Positions 53,068-62,540 are shown, counted from the first letter of the stretch. The stretch is DNA of 64,000 bases from Pseudorhizobium banfieldiae (GCF_000967425.1 NZ_FO082820.1:2666001-2730000), one strand, 5' to 3'. The notes: generated by a model not told the origin, from the letters alone. Made by a program: numbers and translations.

Positions 53068-53959
53068 TCGCCCATTCACCGCCGAGTTCAGGAAGGTTGC
53101 CCGAACGCAGCTGGAAAAGGCGATCCATTTCCTGGAGAACCAGCCCGAGGGCCCCCACGAGGCAATCCATGGGGCGCGCAAGAAGTTCAAGCGCGTCCGC
53201 GCCCTCTACCGCCTGATCCAGCCGGATGCCAAGGAGTTCCGGCAGCGCGAGAACGCCCGCATCCGCGACATGGCGAAGACGCTTTCGGCGGTACGCGACG
53301 CCACTGCGCTGGTCGAGACGGTCGACTACCTTGCTTCTGAAGCGACATCACCAGACGAGATCTCGGCGCTTGCCTTCGCCTCCAAGGCCCTGATCGAGCG
53401 ACGCGACCAGATCGCATCGGAGGAGCTGGACCTGGCGGACAAGATCGCCGCCGCCATCGGCACATGCCGCGAGGCAATCGATGCACTGGACGAACTGGAA
53501 CTCGATGACGGTTCCCGCAAGACCTCGCGGCGACTGGCAAAAGCCTGGCGAAAGCAGGCGTCGCGCGCGGCGGCTGATCTTGTCGCCTGTGAGGAAGGCG
53601 CGGATGCCGAAGCCTTCCACGACCTCCGCAAGGTGGGCCAGATCTACTGGATGCACCTGGCACTCCTTTCCGACCTCTGGCCATCGGCCATGCAGGCCAA
53701 GCGGAGGGAGGCGAAGGCACTGGTGGATGTGCTCGGCCATGAGCACGATCTTTCGGTCCTGACCCAGGTGGTGAACGAAAACCCCGAGCTCTTCGGCGAC
53801 AGCGATACTCTGGCAAGACTGATCGGAGCGATCATCGCCCGCCAGCAGGACCTGCGTCAGCGGGCGATCGAGCAGGCAAGGCTTGTGTTCGCGGACGATG
53901 CCGATACGGAGGCCACCCGCATCGCGCTCCTTTGGCAGGAGGCGGCATCGCGCAGGTAG
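53045..53959 (+). CDS. CHAD domain protein
   Basis: A 304-residue protein with the helical, histidine-containing CHAD domain, which binds polyphosphate. Conserved pieces are GPHEAIHGARKKFKRVRALYRL (about residues 36-57), RDMAKTLSAVRDATAL and FHDLRKVGQIYWMHL with basic and His residues pointing to the phosphate chain. GTG 53045 starts inside the CYTH gene (23-base overlap), so the two are translationally coupled. Together they probably act on or bind inorganic polyphosphate. Confidence 0.87.
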   Translation: MAFRIRPDRPFTAEFRKVARTQLEKAIHFLENQPEGPHEAIHGARKKFKRVRALYRLIQPDAKEFRQRENARIRDMAKTLSAVRDATALVETVDYLASEATSPDEISALAFASKALIERRDQIASEELDLADKIAAAIGTCREAIDALDELELDDGSRKTSRRLAKAWRKQASRAAADLVACEEGADAEAFHDLRKVGQIYWMHLALLSDLWPSAMQAKRREAKALVDVLGHEHDLSVLTQVVNENPELFGDSDTLARLIGAIIARQQDLRQRAIEQARLVFADDADTEATRIALLWQEAASRR

Positions 53960-54023
53960 CGGAGGGCCCGACAGCGACAGAAAGCGCGTTGCGTGGCCGA
54001 CCGTCTGGTAGTATTTCCCCACC

Positions 54024-54965
54024 ATGACCGACACCACGACCATCGACCGGCCGGCAGCAGGCACCACTTGCGTGGCCGCGCTCTACCACTTTGCGACCTT
54101 TCCGCGCTACGAGACCTTCCGCGCGCCGCTGCAGGCGGTCTGCGACGAGAACGGCATCAAGGGCACGCTGCTCATCGCCCGCGAGGGGATCAACGGCACC
54201 GTCGCCGGGACGGATGAGGCAATTGCGCGCCTTCTCGCCTTCCTGCGCGCCCAGCCGGAATTTGCGAAGCTGGAGCACAAGGAGAGCCGCGCCTCGAAGA
54301 TGCCCTTCCTGCGCATGAAGGTCCGCCTGAAGAAGGAAATCGTCACCATGGGCGTCGAGGACATCGACCCCAACAAGATCGTCGGCACCTATGTGGATCC
54401 GAAGGACTGGAACGCGCTGATCTCCGACCCGGAGACGATCGTGATCGATACCCGCAACGACTACGAGACGGCGATCGGGATATTCAAGGGCGCGGTCGAT
54501 CCGAAGACGAAGACCTTCCGGGAATTCCCCGATTGGGTGAAGAACAACACCGGCCTGCACAATAAGCCGAAGATCGCCATGTACTGCACCGGCGGCATCC
54601 GCTGCGAAAAGGCAACGGCCTTCATGAAGGAGCAGGGCTTCGATGACGTCTATCACCTCAAGGGCGGCATCCTGAAATATCTGGAAGAAGTGCCCGCCGA
54701 AGAGAGCCTGTGGGAGGGCGCCTGCTTCGTCTTCGACGAGCGCGTCTCGGTCGAGCACGGCCTCAAGGAAGGCAACCACAGGCTCTGCCACGCCTGTCGC
54801 AACCCCATCACGGCCGAAGAAGTGAACTCTCCCTACTACGAGGAAGGCGTTTCCTGCAGCCATTGCTACGACACGCGCACGGAAGCCGATCGGGAACGCT
54901 ACCGCCAGCGCCAGCACCAGATCGCGCTGGCGAAGCAGCGTGGGCAGAAGCATATCGGCGGGTGA
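54024..54965 (+). CDS. trhO: tRNA uridine(34) hydroxylase, rhodanese-like (UPF0176/TrhO)
   Basis: A 313-residue protein that hydroxylates uridine 34 of certain tRNAs, the oxygen-dependent route to 5-hydroxyuridine. [14 protein letters not shown] begins an acylphosphatase-like domain; IARFGINGT-like stretch reads [19 protein letters not shown]; the rhodanese domain has [20 protein letters not shown] and the catalytic loop [15 protein letters not shown] with the active Cys (about residue 190). A C-terminal cysteine cluster ([15 protein letters not shown]) may bind zinc. It is followed by a strong terminator. Confidence 0.93.
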   Translation: MTDTTTIDRPAAGTTCVAALYHFATFPRYETFRAPLQAVCDENGIKGTLLIAREGINGTVAGTDEAIARLLAFLRAQPEFAKLEHKESRASKMPFLRMKVRLKKEIVTMGVEDIDPNKIVGTYVDPKDWNALISDPETIVIDTRNDYETAIGIFKGAVDPKTKTFREFPDWVKNNTGLHNKPKIAMYCTGGIRCEKATAFMKEQGFDDVYHLKGGILKYLEEVPAEESLWEGACFVFDERVSVEHGLKEGNHRLCHACRNPITAEEVNSPYYEEGVSCSHCYDTRTEADRERYRQRQHQIALAKQRGQKHIGG

Positions 54966-54989
54966 CGTTCGTTCCATAGGTCCTCACGC

Positions 54990-55022
54990 AAAAGGCCGCG
55001 CCCCACGGGACGCGGCCTTTTC
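54990..55022. terminator. Bidirectional rho-independent terminator between trhO and metQ
   Basis: AAAAGGCCGCG (54990-55000) and CGCGGCCTTTT (55011-55021) form a perfect 11-bp stem around a 10-base loop, with A-run and T-run on the two sides, so it can end both trhO and the converging met operon. Confidence 0.9.
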
Positions 55023-55041
55023 TCTATTTCCTGGGCCGCTA

Positions 55042-55818
55042 TTACCAGCTGGCGATCACGGCACCCTTGAACTCTTCGGCGACGAATGCCTTCACTTCGT
55101 CATTGTGGTAGGAAGCGATCAGCGTCTTCAGCCACTCGGCATCCTTGTCTTCCGAGCGAACGGCGATGACGTTGACATAGGGGGCCTTCTCGCCTTCAAG
55201 CGCGATCGAGTCCGTCTTCGGGTTCATGCCCGCTTCGATGGCATAGTTGGTGTTGATGGCGGAAGCGTCGACGTCATCGAGCGACCGCGGCAGTTGCGCT
55301 GCGTCCAGTTCGACGAGTTGGATGTTCTTCGGGTTTTCGGTGACGTCGGCGATGGTGACCTTGACGCCCTTGGCCTCGTCAACCTTGATGAGCCCCTTGT
55401 CCGCGAGCAGCAGCAGCGCTCGGCCGCCATTCGTCGGGTCGTTCGGAATGGCGACGGAAGCGCCGTCCTGGAGTTCGTCGAGGCTCTTTACCTTCTTGGA
55501 ATAGATGCCCATCGGGAAGTTGACGTTCGTGGCAACGCTGACGATGTCGAAGCCGCGGTCTGCGACCTGGTTGTCGAGATAGGGCTGGTGCTGGAAGGAA
55601 TTGGCGTTGAGATCGCCATCGGCCAGCGCCTGGTTCGGCACGACATAGTCGGAGAACTCGAGGATCTCGATGTTGAGCCCCTTCGTGGCGGCGATTTCCT
55701 TCACCTTCTCCATGATCTGGGCATGCGGGCCAGGGGTGACGCCGATCTTGATGTCCTCGGCAAGCGCCGAGCCGGCGGCAAAGGCAGCGATGGCGGCTGC
55801 CAGGATGATCTTCTTCAT
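55042..55818 (-). CDS. metQ: D-methionine ABC transporter substrate-binding protein
   Basis: A 258-residue periplasmic receptor of the NlpA/MetQ family. MKKIILAAAIAAFAAGSALA is a signal peptide without a lipobox Cys, so the protein is soluble in the periplasm instead of a lipoprotein as in E. coli. IKIGVTPGPHAQIMEKVKE and NANSFQHQPYLDNQ, plus SVAIPNDPTNGGRALLLLAD, are typical. It is last in the operon metN-metI-metQ. Confidence 0.93.
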   Translation of the reverse strand: MKKIILAAAIAAFAAGSALAEDIKIGVTPGPHAQIMEKVKEIAATKGLNIEILEFSDYVVPNQALADGDLNANSFQHQPYLDNQVADRGFDIVSVATNVNFPMGIYSKKVKSLDELQDGASVAIPNDPTNGGRALLLLADKGLIKVDEAKGVKVTIADVTENPKNIQLVELDAAQLPRSLDDVDASAINTNYAIEAGMNPKTDSIALEGEKAPYVNVIAVRSEDKDAEWLKTLIASYHNDEVKAFVAEEFKGAVIASW

Positions 55819-55845
55819 GGTTCTCTCCTTGTTGGTTTTATGGGT

Positions 55846-56514
55846 TCAGTTCTTGCGGGTCCGCTTGTCGAAGTGGCGCGCGAGTATGTCGCCGGCGCTC
55901 TGGATCGCCTGGACGACGACGATCAGCACGACGACGACAGCGAGCATGACTTCCGGCATGAAGCGCTGGTAACCGTAGCGGATGCCGAGGTCGCCGAGTC
56001 CGCCGCCGCCGACTGCGCCAACCATGGCGGAATAGCCAACCAGACTGACGAGCGTCAGCGTCAGGCCAAGGACGATACCCGGGCGAGCTTCCGCCAGCAG
56101 GACCTTGGTGACGATCTGCAGGGGTGTCGCGCCCATGGCCCTTGCCGCTTCGATCAGGCCCTTGTCGACTTCGCGGATCGAGGACTCGATCAGCCGCGCA
56201 ACGAAGGGAATGGTCGCGATCGTCAGCGGCACGATGGCTGCAGCGGTTCCGATCGAGGTTCCGGCGATCAGCCGCGTGAAGGGAATGATCGCCACGACGA
56301 GGATGATGAACGGCGTGGAGCGCGTCGCATTGACGATCGCACCGAAGATCTTGTTGACCGTCGGCGCCGGGAACAACTCGCCCTTCCCGCTGGTGGCAAG
56401 GAAGATGCCGATGGGCATCCCGATCAACGAGCCGATGAAGCCTGCAACGGCCACCATGTACATGGTCTGCAGGAGAGCCTTCCAGAGAAGGGAAAAGAGC
56501 ATGTCAGGCGCCAT
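55846..56514 (-). CDS. metI: Methionine ABC transporter permease
   Basis: A 222-residue permease with five helices. It has the EAA-type loop [22 protein letters not shown] (about residues 138-159) that contacts MetN, and [25 protein letters not shown] near the C-terminus as in E. coli MetI. The chosen ATG at 56514 gives [11 protein letters not shown] and overlaps the metN end by 11 bases; the frame extends to 56604 but deep into metN. It forms a dimer channel for methionine. Confidence 0.93.
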   Translation of the reverse strand: MAPDMLFSLLWKALLQTMYMVAVAGFIGSLIGMPIGIFLATSGKGELFPAPTVNKIFGAIVNATRSTPFIILVVAIIPFTRLIAGTSIGTAAAIVPLTIATIPFVARLIESSIREVDKGLIEAARAMGATPLQIVTKVLLAEARPGIVLGLTLTLVSLVGYSAMVGAVGGGGLGDLGIRYGYQRFMPEVMLAVVVVLIVVVQAIQSAGDILARHFDKRTRKN

Positions 56515-57586
56515 AGCCGAGCACCTCCGTCGATAGACCGGTCTGCCGATAGAAGTCGCCGGCCCTTGTGAGGGTATCCGGATCGGCCGGATAGGAAACG
56601 ACAAGCGATCCGTAAGGCTCGCCGGCGATCTCGTCGATCGCGCCGGCCAGTATGTTGACGTCAGGGCCGATCTCGGCGACCAGGCGCGCGGTCAGCGGCT
56701 GGAAGGCCGTCTCCCCGAAGAAGATCAGCCGTACGAGCGCACGATCACCCTCGGCCGGCGTCTGCTTCAGATCGGAACTGATCCATTCCGGCAGCTTCGC
56801 GCCAATCGCGGCCGACAGGAGCGAACGGGTGGTCTCGTGCTGGGGAGCAGTGAACACGTCGAATGTCCGTCCATTTTCCACGATCTTGCCCTTGTCGATG
56901 ACCGCGACCTGCGAGGCGATCGTCTTCACCACCTCCATCTCGTGGGTGATGAGCAGGACGGTAAGGCCGAGGTCGCGGTTGATCGTCTTGAGGAGTTCCA
57001 GGATCGACTGCGTCGTCTCCGGGTCGAGTGCCGAGGTTGCCTCGTCCGACAGCAGAAGCTTGGGTTCCGTCGCCAGCGCCCGGGCAATGCCGATACGCTG
57101 CTTCTGCCCGCCGGAGAGTTCTGCCGGGTAGCGGCCGGATTTGTCACCGAGACCGACGAGGTCGAGGAGCGGCGCAACGCGATCGCGGATCGCCTTGCGG
57201 TCCATGCCTGCGATCTCGAGCGGCAGCGCCACGTTGTCGAAGGCCGTACGCGACGAGAGGAGATTGAAGTGCTGGAAGATCATGCCGACCTGTCGGCGCA
57301 GGTCACGCAGGCCCGGCTCCGGAAGGCTGCCCACTTCGACGCCGTCGACGACGACTCGTCCCGACGTCGCCTTCTCCAAGCCGTTGACCAGCCGGATGAG
57401 CGTCGACTTGCCTGCGCCCGACCGGCCTATGATGCCGGTGATCGCGCCCCGCGGGACAACCATGCTCACGCCGTCGAGCGCGGTGAATGCGGGCTGGTTC
57501 CCGGTGCCGCCGAAGCGCTTGGTGACCTCCTCGAACGTGACCATCGGGACAGCGGCCGGAGACTGATGGGGATCGACGCGGTTCAT
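56504..57586 (-). CDS. metN: Methionine ABC transporter ATP-binding protein
   Basis: A 360-residue ATPase. The Walker A is [18 protein letters not shown] (about residues 53-70), the ABC signature [15 protein letters not shown], Walker [16 protein letters not shown]. The C-terminal about 100 residues form the NIL ligand-binding regulatory domain known to inhibit transport when methionine is bound ([20 protein letters not shown]). It is the first gene of metNIQ; a 16-codon reading frame overlaps its start codon. Confidence 0.95.
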   Translation of the reverse strand: MNRVDPHQSPAAVPMVTFEEVTKRFGGTGNQPAFTALDGVSMVVPRGAITGIIGRSGAGKSTLIRLVNGLEKATSGRVVVDGVEVGSLPEPGLRDLRRQVGMIFQHFNLLSSRTAFDNVALPLEIAGMDRKAIRDRVAPLLDLVGLGDKSGRYPAELSGGQKQRIGIARALATEPKLLLSDEATSALDPETTQSILELLKTINRDLGLTVLLITHEMEVVKTIASQVAVIDKGKIVENGRTFDVFTAPQHETTRSLLSAAIGAKLPEWISSDLKQTPAEGDRALVRLIFFGETAFQPLTARLVAEIGPDVNILAGAIDEIAGEPYGSLVVSYPADPDTLTRAGDFYRQTGLSTEVLGYGA

Positions 57587-57633
57587 CGGAGGCCTCGCAG
57601 GGAGGCTTCACGGTATATGGGCAGGTAGGTCAT
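57583..57633 (-). CDS. Possible 16-residue upstream peptide coupled to metN
   Basis: ATG 57633 opens [16 protein letters not shown] and stops at TGA 57583-57585, overlapping the metN ATG in an ATGA arrangement. Translation of this frame would deliver ribosomes to metN. The ribosome site is weak (GAGAAG, 4-9 bases upstream), and a frame of this length can arise by chance. If real, it could make metN expression depend on initiation at the upstream ATG. Confidence 0.35.
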   Translation of the reverse strand: MTYLPIYREASLRGLR

Positions 57634-57870
57634 GAACTTCTCTGTGGTGAATGCCGCACATGCGGAAAGACGAACGAGTGCCGGAACGTCAGCTCCGCAT
57701 ACACATTCGGACGGTTTGGCACCGCTCTAGCATCTTTGCATTCACCTGATCAAACCCTTGCCTGCTGCGGCTTGACTGCTCGCCTCATGCTTATCGCACT
57801 GCACCACCAGCCGGGCCGAGGCATGACTTTCTAGTCATAGCGTGAAAAGGGAAATAACCGTGCCACAGCC
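57587..57870. other. 284-base spacer between metN and the EAL gene
   Basis: Apart from the short reading frame at 57583-57633, it contains the metN promoter region and the 3' flank of the EAL gene, which is on the same strand. I looked for SAM-II and SAM-I-like riboswitch signatures on the minus strand and found none. A GC-poor stretch at 57840-57860 follows the palindrome ATGACTTTCTAGTCAT (57823-57838), which could be an operator or weak terminator. Confidence 0.4.
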
Positions 57871-58614
57871 TCAGGCTGCGAGGTCGAACATCGGGGGCGA
57901 GAAAGCCTCGAAGGCGGGGCGACCGAAGAGATAGCCCTGCATCAGCGTCACGCCCAGGTCACGGAGCACCGCCATCTCCGCCGAGGTCTCGATTCCCTCG
58001 CACACTGCTGTGACGCCAAGGTCTGCAAGCATCGCCAATGTGTGCTGCACGACGACGCGCTTCGCGCGGTCGAGATCGATGCCGCGGATCAGGTCCATGT
58101 CGAGCTTGACGATATCGGGCTGGAACCTGGCCAGCAAATTGAGCCCAGAATGACCGGCCCCGAAATCGTCGATCGCGGTCCTGAAGCCCATGCCCTTGTA
58201 GGTCCGCAGGATGTTGAGAAGATGGTTGGTATCGACCTGCTCGGCTTCGGTGAACTCGAAGATGATGCGGTTCAGCGGGAAGGACACGCGCGACGCGGTG
58301 GCAAGCGTGACGCGTATGCAGGCGCGCGGCTCGTAGACGGCGTTGGGCATGAAGTTGATGGAGAGGCTGGCATCCCGGTCGCTCCTGAGACGGGAGGCAA
58401 GCTCGATAGCCTTCTGGCGGCAGCTCTGGTCGAAGGCGTAGCGATTGGCCTCGTTGACGGCAGAAAGAACGCTACCGGCACCTTCTCCATTGACCCCTCG
58501 GACGAGGGCTTCATAGGCGAAGACGTTGCCCCTAGATACATCTACGATCGGCTGGAACGCCATCGAGAAGGGAAGCTCGAAGCCTTCTCCGTCCCTGCAG
58601 CCCGCACAACTCAT
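57871..58614 (-). CDS. EAL-domain cyclic-di-GMP phosphodiesterase, stand-alone
   Basis: A 247-residue single-domain EAL protein. All catalytic landmarks are seen: YEALVRG (about residues 34-40), SINFMPNAV, FEFTEAE, AIDDFGAGHSGLN, DIVKLDMDLI, CEGIET and MQGYLFGRPAF, so activity is likely. The N-terminus MSCAGCRDGEGF has a Cys-x2-Cys pair that could bind a metal or sense redox. ATG 58614 is 8 bases after GGAGG. It is followed by metN 284 bases later, on the same strand; no partner sensor is adjacent. Loop 6 lacks the usual Thr-Gly-Phe-Ser and has Ala-Gly-His-Ser. Confidence 0.88.
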   Translation of the reverse strand: MSCAGCRDGEGFELPFSMAFQPIVDVSRGNVFAYEALVRGVNGEGAGSVLSAVNEANRYAFDQSCRQKAIELASRLRSDRDASLSINFMPNAVYEPRACIRVTLATASRVSFPLNRIIFEFTEAEQVDTNHLLNILRTYKGMGFRTAIDDFGAGHSGLNLLARFQPDIVKLDMDLIRGIDLDRAKRVVVQHTLAMLADLGVTAVCEGIETSAEMAVLRDLGVTLMQGYLFGRPAFEAFSPPMFDLAA

Positions 58615-58660
58615 CACCAAAGCCTCCGTTCGAGAAGGCCGCCAGTAGAGATGAGAGAGG

Positions 58661-60040
58661 TTAAGATTTCATCCTGTGGTTGCCCTTGGAAAACTCGGAT
58701 GCAAGCGCGCTATACCACTTGCCGCTCTTCTTGATGGTCCGGATCTGCGTATCGTAATCGACATGGACGAGGCCGAAGCGCATCTGATAGCCCTTTGCCC
58801 ATTCGAAGTTGTCCATCAGGCTCCAGGCGAAGTAAGCGCGGAGGGGAAAGCCGTCAGCGATCAGATCCGCGCAGACCGAGAGGTGGTCGGCGTAGTAGTC
58901 GAGCCGTGGCTTGTCATCCACCTCTCCGTCTGCACCGACGCCCATATTGTAGGCCGCGCCGTTCTCGGTGATGTACATCTCAGGAAGGTCGTAGCGCCGG
59001 TAGAGGTCTTCGACGAGCAGCTTCAGGGCCGGCGCATAGATTTCCCAACCGATGTCGGTCTTCTGATCGCTCTTTGGCGGCGCGTCCTTCGTCCAGGGGA
59101 AGTCGCCGCTTTGTGCCGCATCATCAGCCACCCGCATCGGCGTATAATAGTTGAGCCCCCACCAATCGAGCTTGCCGCTGATCGTTGCGAGATCGCCTTC
59201 CTCTATCTTCGGCATGCGGTCCCCCAGCGCTTCGAGAAGCGCCGGCGGATACTCGCCCTTGAACACCGGTCCGAAGAAGGCGCCGTTGTGGAAATCGAAG
59301 GCGCGCTCGGAGGCGGCCTTGTCCTCGGTGCTTTCGGAACCGGCGATGACGGAATGCGCGTTGAGAACCAGCCCGACGGGCACGTTCGGGGTGACCTCGC
59401 GAATGGCTTCGACGCCAAGGCCGTGGGCGAGGTTGGTGTAGTGCATGGCGTAAAGGGCTGCTTCCATGTTGCGCTCGCCCGGCGCGTGTTCGCCGTACAG
59501 ATGGCTGAGCCAGACGGAGCACCAGGGCTCATTGAACGTCGCGACGGCATCCAGCCGGTCGCCGAGCCTAGACATCACGACCTTGGCATAGCGCTGGAAT
59601 GCATAGGCAGTGGAGCGGGCCGTCCAGCCTCCATCGCCCATCAAGGCAAGCGGCAGGTCCCAGTGGTAGAGCGTCGCGTAGGTCTTGATGCCGCGCGCCT
59701 TGCAGCCGTCGACCAGCCGGTCGTAGAAATCGAGCCCTTTCTCGTTCACCCGACCGACCCCTTCGGGAATGATCCGCGGCCAGGCGACAGAGAAACGGTA
59801 TGCGGAGACGCCCATCTCCTTGATCAGGTCGAGATCCTCGTCCAGCTGATGATAATGGTCGCAGGCGACATCGCCGTTGTGACGGCCATAGACGCGACCA
59901 GGCATGTTCGAGAAGGCATCCCAGATCGAAGGCTTGCGGCCGTCCTCCTTCGTCGCTCCTTCGATCTGAAAGGAGGCGGTGGCAACGCCGAATGTGAAAT
60001 CGCCGGGGAAACGGGCAGCAAGAATCTTGGGATCAGACAT
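58661..60040 (-). CDS. bglA: Beta-glucosidase, glycoside hydrolase family 1
   Basis: A 459-residue GH1 enzyme, the length of the Agrobacterium Abg enzyme. FTFGVATASFQIEGATKEDG opens the barrel; AVATFNEPWCSVW carries the acid/base Glu (about residue 171) and MYITENGAAYNMG the nucleophile Glu (about residue 359). It hydrolyses beta-glucosides or galactosides in the cytoplasm; there is no signal peptide. A perfect CG-centred palindrome lies 106-119 bases before its start. It precedes the EAL gene on the same strand with a 46-base gap. Confidence 0.95.
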   Translation of the reverse strand: MSDPKILAARFPGDFTFGVATASFQIEGATKEDGRKPSIWDAFSNMPGRVYGRHNGDVACDHYHQLDEDLDLIKEMGVSAYRFSVAWPRIIPEGVGRVNEKGLDFYDRLVDGCKARGIKTYATLYHWDLPLALMGDGGWTARSTAYAFQRYAKVVMSRLGDRLDAVATFNEPWCSVWLSHLYGEHAPGERNMEAALYAMHYTNLAHGLGVEAIREVTPNVPVGLVLNAHSVIAGSESTEDKAASERAFDFHNGAFFGPVFKGEYPPALLEALGDRMPKIEEGDLATISGKLDWWGLNYYTPMRVADDAAQSGDFPWTKDAPPKSDQKTDIGWEIYAPALKLLVEDLYRRYDLPEMYITENGAAYNMGVGADGEVDDKPRLDYYADHLSVCADLIADGFPLRAYFAWSLMDNFEWAKGYQMRFGLVHVDYDTQIRTIKKSGKWYSALASEFSKGNHRMKS

Positions 60041-60309
60041 GTTACGGTCCTCTGGTCGCTAGGCCGAGTACTTGATGGATGCGCTTTGTTGCGGGGTGCG
60101 GTTTAGACGAAAGCTTGGAGGCAGGGAAGATTGCTGAGGAAAAAACTGCAACGTTGCAGAAGTTGGATATCAGTCCTCCGCGACAGCGCCAGTGATAGCA
60201 AACAGGGCAGATGCTTATGCCGCCACGCGGTCATCTCTTGCAGACATTGTGGCTATGATGAGGATATGCGATCTTCCCCCCGAAACGCGTAGTGGAAAGA
60301 CGTACCGTA
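60041..60309. other. 269-base divergent spacer between bglA and the histidine kinase gene
   Basis: It holds the operator palindrome described separately and presumably both promoters. The region around 60140-60175 is AT-richer, consistent with the bglA promoter. No further gene is supported. Confidence 0.4.
60146..60159 (-). promoter_or_regulatory. LacI-type palindromic operator upstream of bglA
   Basis: CTGCAACGTTGCAG is a perfect 14-bp palindrome with the central CG step typical of operators of LacI/GalR-family repressors, here 106-119 bases before the bglA ATG. Sugar-responsive repressors of this kind often control beta-glucosidase genes. No regulator gene is adjacent; the LacI gene at 32089 could be the source but there is no evidence. 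Confidence 0.6.
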
Positions 60310-61302
60310 ATGGCATCACCGGCCGCGTCCGATGATCGAGCAGAACCTGCCGGCAACGCCCGTTTAGAATTCGTCCGTGCCATGGCGGAGACTTCACCGG
60401 CCATGCTCTGGATGGGCGACGAAGTCGGCAAGTGCGTCTTCCTGAACCGCGCGCTGCGCTCGTTCTGGGGGGTGGATCCGGAGAACCTGGCGGAATTCGA
60501 CTGGAGTTCGACGGTGCATCCGGACGATGTGGAGAAACTGTCCGGTCCCTTTGGCCAAGCGATGGCGGACCACACATCGTTCACCGTGGAAGCCCGCTAC
60601 AAAAGGGCGGACGGCGCCTACCGGACGATGAGGACGCTCGCGAACCCGCGGTTTGACGAGAACGGCGCGTTCCTCGGCATGACCGGAGTGAATATCGACG
60701 TAACGGACGAACTTGCCGCGGAGGAGCATACACGCCTCCTCATGGCGGAACTGAACCACCGGACCAAGAACATCCTCGCGGTTGTCCAAGCGATCGCCCG
60801 CAGCACGATCTTTCGGGACCCCAGGGACTTCCTGCGGTCTTTCGGGGAGCGTTTGCAGTCTCTCTCTGCATGCAACGACCTGCTGCTGCGCACCGACTGG
60901 TCGGGCGTGCTACTGGACGAACTGGTCGCCGCGCAGATGTCTCATCTTTCCGGCATCGCCGAGGATCGTATCCTTGCCTCAGGTCCCACCATCCGCATCG
61001 GCTCCCGCGAGGCACAGACACTGAGCATGGCACTGCATGAGCTTTGCACGAACAGCCTGAAATACGGCGCGCTTTCCGACGACAGGGGCAAGGTGCGGTT
61101 GAGCTGGGAGCGGACCGGCGAGGGAGCCTGGCGAATGGAGTGGAGGGAAGAAGCCTCCACGCCACCTGCCCCACCGGAACGGAAGGGATTTGGTCAGACC
61201 GTCATCGTCGACATGGTCAGGAGCGGGCTGGAAGCAGAGGTGACGATCGACTTCCCGCCCGAAGGATTTGTCTGGCGGATGACGAGCCGGGTCGGAGCAT
61301 GA
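60310..61302 (+). CDS. PAS-HWE sensor histidine kinase (orphan)
   Basis: A 330-residue soluble kinase. Residues about 20-140 form a PAS domain (SPAMLWMGDEVGKCVFLNRA; GMTGVNIDVTDELAAEE at its end). The phosphoacceptor box ELNHRTKNILAVVQAIARST with HRTKN is specific to the HWE family, and the ATPase part has LSMALHELCTNSLKYGALS (N box) and VRLSWER, where the W-x-E of the family is visible. HWE kinases are typical of Alphaproteobacteria and often act in light or general stress responses. No response regulator gene is adjacent. ATG 60310 is preferred; GTG 60292 is possible. Confidence 0.9.
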   Translation: MASPAASDDRAEPAGNARLEFVRAMAETSPAMLWMGDEVGKCVFLNRALRSFWGVDPENLAEFDWSSTVHPDDVEKLSGPFGQAMADHTSFTVEARYKRADGAYRTMRTLANPRFDENGAFLGMTGVNIDVTDELAAEEHTRLLMAELNHRTKNILAVVQAIARSTIFRDPRDFLRSFGERLQSLSACNDLLLRTDWSGVLLDELVAAQMSHLSGIAEDRILASGPTIRIGSREAQTLSMALHELCTNSLKYGALSDDRGKVRLSWERTGEGAWRMEWREEASTPPAPPERKGFGQTVIVDMVRSGLEAEVTIDFPPEGFVWRMTSRVGA

Positions 61303-61354
61303 GCCCGGCAGGGCCAGGCCCTCGCCACGAGGGAGAGGGCTCAACCTGCGGGCC

Positions 61355-62527
61355 TCAGACTTTAACCCAAGCGCCGTTCTTCTTCGACGAAGCGACGCAG
61401 GCCTCGACGAAAGCGACGCCCTTCACGCCGTCGTCGACCGTCGGAAAGACGACGTCCTTGTCGAGCTTTGAGCCCTTCTTGGCTGCATTGATGGCCCGGG
61501 CTGCTTCCGTGTAAATTGTTGCAAAGGCTTCCAGATAGCCCTCCGGATGCCCGGATGGAATTCGGGACACGCGACCGGCCGCACTCCCTGCCCCGGCGCC
61601 GTTGCGGGTGATCAGCCGCTTCTGTTCGCCGAACGGGGTGAACCAGAGGTAGTTCGGGTTCTCCTGGCTCCATTCGAGCCCGCCGTTTTCACCGTAGACA
61701 CGCAGCCTAAGCCCGTTCTCGTTGCCCGGCGCGACCTGACTGCACCAGAGCATGCCCTTGGCGCCGCCCTGAAAACGCAGCATGACATGGGCATTGTCAT
61801 CCAGCCGCCGGCCCTCGACGAAGCTGTCGAGATCGGCCGCAAGGCTTTCCAGCGTGAGACCGGTGACGAAGCAGGCAAGGTTATAGGCATGCGTGCCGAT
61901 GTCGCCGGTGGAACCGCCCGCCCCCGACTGTGCCGGGTCGGTGCGCCAGACCGCCTGCTTGGCGCCGGTCTGCTCGACCGCTTCCGTCAGCCAGTCCTGG
62001 GGATATTCCACCTGCACGACTCGGAGCGCGCCGAGGTCGCCGTTCTGCACCATCTCGCGCGCCTGCCGCACCATCGGATAGCCGGTGTAGTTATGGGTCA
62101 GGATGAACAGCGCGTCACTCTCGTCCGCCACCTTCTTCAGTTTCGTTGCGTCTGCCAGGTTCGAGGTCAGCGGCTTGTCGCAGATGACATGGATGCCGCG
62201 GCGCAGGAATTCCTTGGCGGCTTCATAGTGCACATGGTTCGGGGTCACGATGGACACGGCCTCGATGCCGTTCTTCAGCCGCGCCTCGCGGATCGCCATT
62301 TCCTTGTATGAGCCGTAGGTGCGGGCCGGATCGAGCCCGAGGTCGCGCCCGGACTGCATCGCCTTTTCCGGCGTCGAGGAGAGAGCACCGGCAACCAGAT
62401 CGAACTGGTCGTCCAGCCTTGCCGCCATGCGATGGACGGCGCCGATGAAGGCACCTGTCCCCCCGCCCACCATGCCGAGCCGGATGCGCGGCTCACGTGC
62501 CTGTTCGTCCTTGCCTTCGATAGCCAT
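61355..62527 (-). CDS. Gfo/Idh/MocA family oxidoreductase
   Basis: A 390-residue NAD(P)-dependent sugar or inositol dehydrogenase. The dinucleotide motif reads IRLGMVGGGTGAFIGAVHR (about residues 15-33). The catalytic-site motif HVICDKPLTSN carries Lys of the conserved E/D-K-P, and THAYNLACF and GGSTGDIGTHA carry the second active-site region. The substrate is a sugar-like polyol. It is 13 bases downstream of a TIM-barrel epimerase gene and in an operon with a sugar-binding protein, so it acts in sugar catabolism. Confidence 0.9.
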   Translation of the reverse strand: MAIEGKDEQAREPRIRLGMVGGGTGAFIGAVHRMAARLDDQFDLVAGALSSTPEKAMQSGRDLGLDPARTYGSYKEMAIREARLKNGIEAVSIVTPNHVHYEAAKEFLRRGIHVICDKPLTSNLADATKLKKVADESDALFILTHNYTGYPMVRQAREMVQNGDLGALRVVQVEYPQDWLTEAVEQTGAKQAVWRTDPAQSGAGGSTGDIGTHAYNLACFVTGLTLESLAADLDSFVEGRRLDDNAHVMLRFQGGAKGMLWCSQVAPGNENGLRLRVYGENGGLEWSQENPNYLWFTPFGEQKRLITRNGAGAGSAAGRVSRIPSGHPEGYLEAFATIYTEAARAINAAKKGSKLDKDVVFPTVDDGVKGVAFVEACVASSKKNGAWVKV

Positions 62528-62540
62528 CGTCTTCTCTCCC

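Noticed and set aside
57587..57870. A SAM riboswitch in front of metNIQ
   Set aside because: SAM-II is known in front of rhizobial met genes, but the minus-strand leader shows no match to its conserved pseudoknot sequence.
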